From Candidatus Aminicenantota bacterium (GTDB lineage: Bacteria > Acidobacteriota > Aminicenantia > Aminicenantales > Aminicenantaceae), in NCBI GenBank assembly GCA_030620655.1, contig JAUXEH010000160.1, forward strand, positions 1-6,661: 6,661 nucleotides of DNA. Direction: 5' to 3'. Below the pieces are notes generated by a model, which did no database searches, was not told the origin of the DNA, and saw only the letters and a program-made list of their open reading frames with translations. The position numbers were made by a program, and so were the translations under genes. Positions 6,570 through 6,661 of this stretch are shown here, one piece after another; positions within the stretch are counted from its first letter, which is position 1; each line of letters begins with the position of its first letter.

Positions 6570-6615
6570 AATATAGTAATCTTTCTTGTTTGCCGATTTG
6601 GAGGGAGACGAAAAC

Positions 6616-6661
6616 ATGAACCAAAGAAAGCTGAAAAAAATCGCATATGTCCTGCTCGGAT
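6616..6661 (+). CDS. Start of an unidentified, probably exported or membrane-anchored protein (truncated by window end)
   Basis: Only 15 codons are visible. They read MNQRKLKKIAYVLLG: a strongly basic start (R4, K5, K7, K8) that runs into a hydrophobic stretch, as in a signal peptide or N-terminal membrane anchor. A strong Shine-Dalgarno sequence (GGAGGGAG, 6600-6607) lies 8 nt upstream and supports the ATG, and a good promoter candidate lies before it. The gene is divergent from the propeller gene. The function cannot be assigned. Confidence 0.6.
   Translation, partial: MNQRKLKKIAYVLLG

Larger units (their letters stand above)
6301..6615. other. AT-rich divergent intergenic region
   Basis: This gap separates the minus-strand propeller gene from the plus-strand gene at 6616. 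It contains the 5' leader of the propeller gene (6301-6368, with its strong Shine-Dalgarno sequence), the inverted-repeat element at 6369-6542, and a probable plus-strand promoter at 6541-6569. It is clearly richer in A and T than the flanking coding DNA. For the propeller gene I find a TATAAT on the minus strand (6432-6427, inside the element) but no acceptable -35, so its promoter is unresolved. I see no small gene or RNA gene. Confidence 0.7.

Noticed and set aside
1..6661. tRNA, rRNA or CRISPR array
   Set aside because: No tRNA-like cloverleaf, conserved rRNA segment or regularly spaced direct repeats were seen on either strand.

Overview
This 6.66 kb window comes from a moderately GC-rich bacterium. 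It holds four complete genes and the first codons of a fifth. The content suggests an anaerobe with corrinoid-dependent C1 metabolism, perhaps Desulfobacterota or an Acidobacteriota/Aminicenantes-like lineage. That placement rests on gene families only, and no marker gene is present to settle it.

Layout: positions 1-414 are non-coding. They hold a long-range inverted repeat (96-114 with 296-314, 18 of 19 positions) that encloses further nested helices and a G-quadruplex-type G tract. Next comes a tight plus-strand operon of three genes: a corrinoid protein (415-1068), an MttB-family methyltransferase homologue without an in-frame amber codon (1075-2541), and a small stand-alone protein resembling the MetH activation domain (2558-3166). 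It meets, tail to tail with only 5 bp between, a minus-strand gene for a 1042-residue secreted Asp-box (BNR/sortilin-like) beta-propeller protein (6300-3172). An AT-rich intergenic region (6301-6615) contains a MITE-like inverted-repeat element of about 174 bp (6369-6542). At its right edge lies a plausible promoter for a plus-strand gene starting at 6616, of which only 15 codons are visible.

How the genes may work together: the MttB homologue would demethylate a quaternary or tertiary amine (glycine betaine-like compounds are the known precedents for non-pyrrolysine members) and pass the methyl group to Co(I) of the corrinoid protein. The third gene would then repair the oxidised Co(II) corrinoid with AdoMet and an electron donor, as the separate protein TM0269 does for the truncated methionine synthase TM0268 of Thermotoga maritima. 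The second methyltransferase (corrinoid to tetrahydrofolate) and a RamA/RamQ-type activase are not in the window. The propeller protein has no obvious link to the operon.

The points most worth a second look are the folded element upstream of the operon, the stand-alone MetH-type activator in an MttB operon, the single in-frame TAG that separates the corrinoid protein from the methyltransferase in the same reading frame, and the MITE-like element near 6.45 kb.
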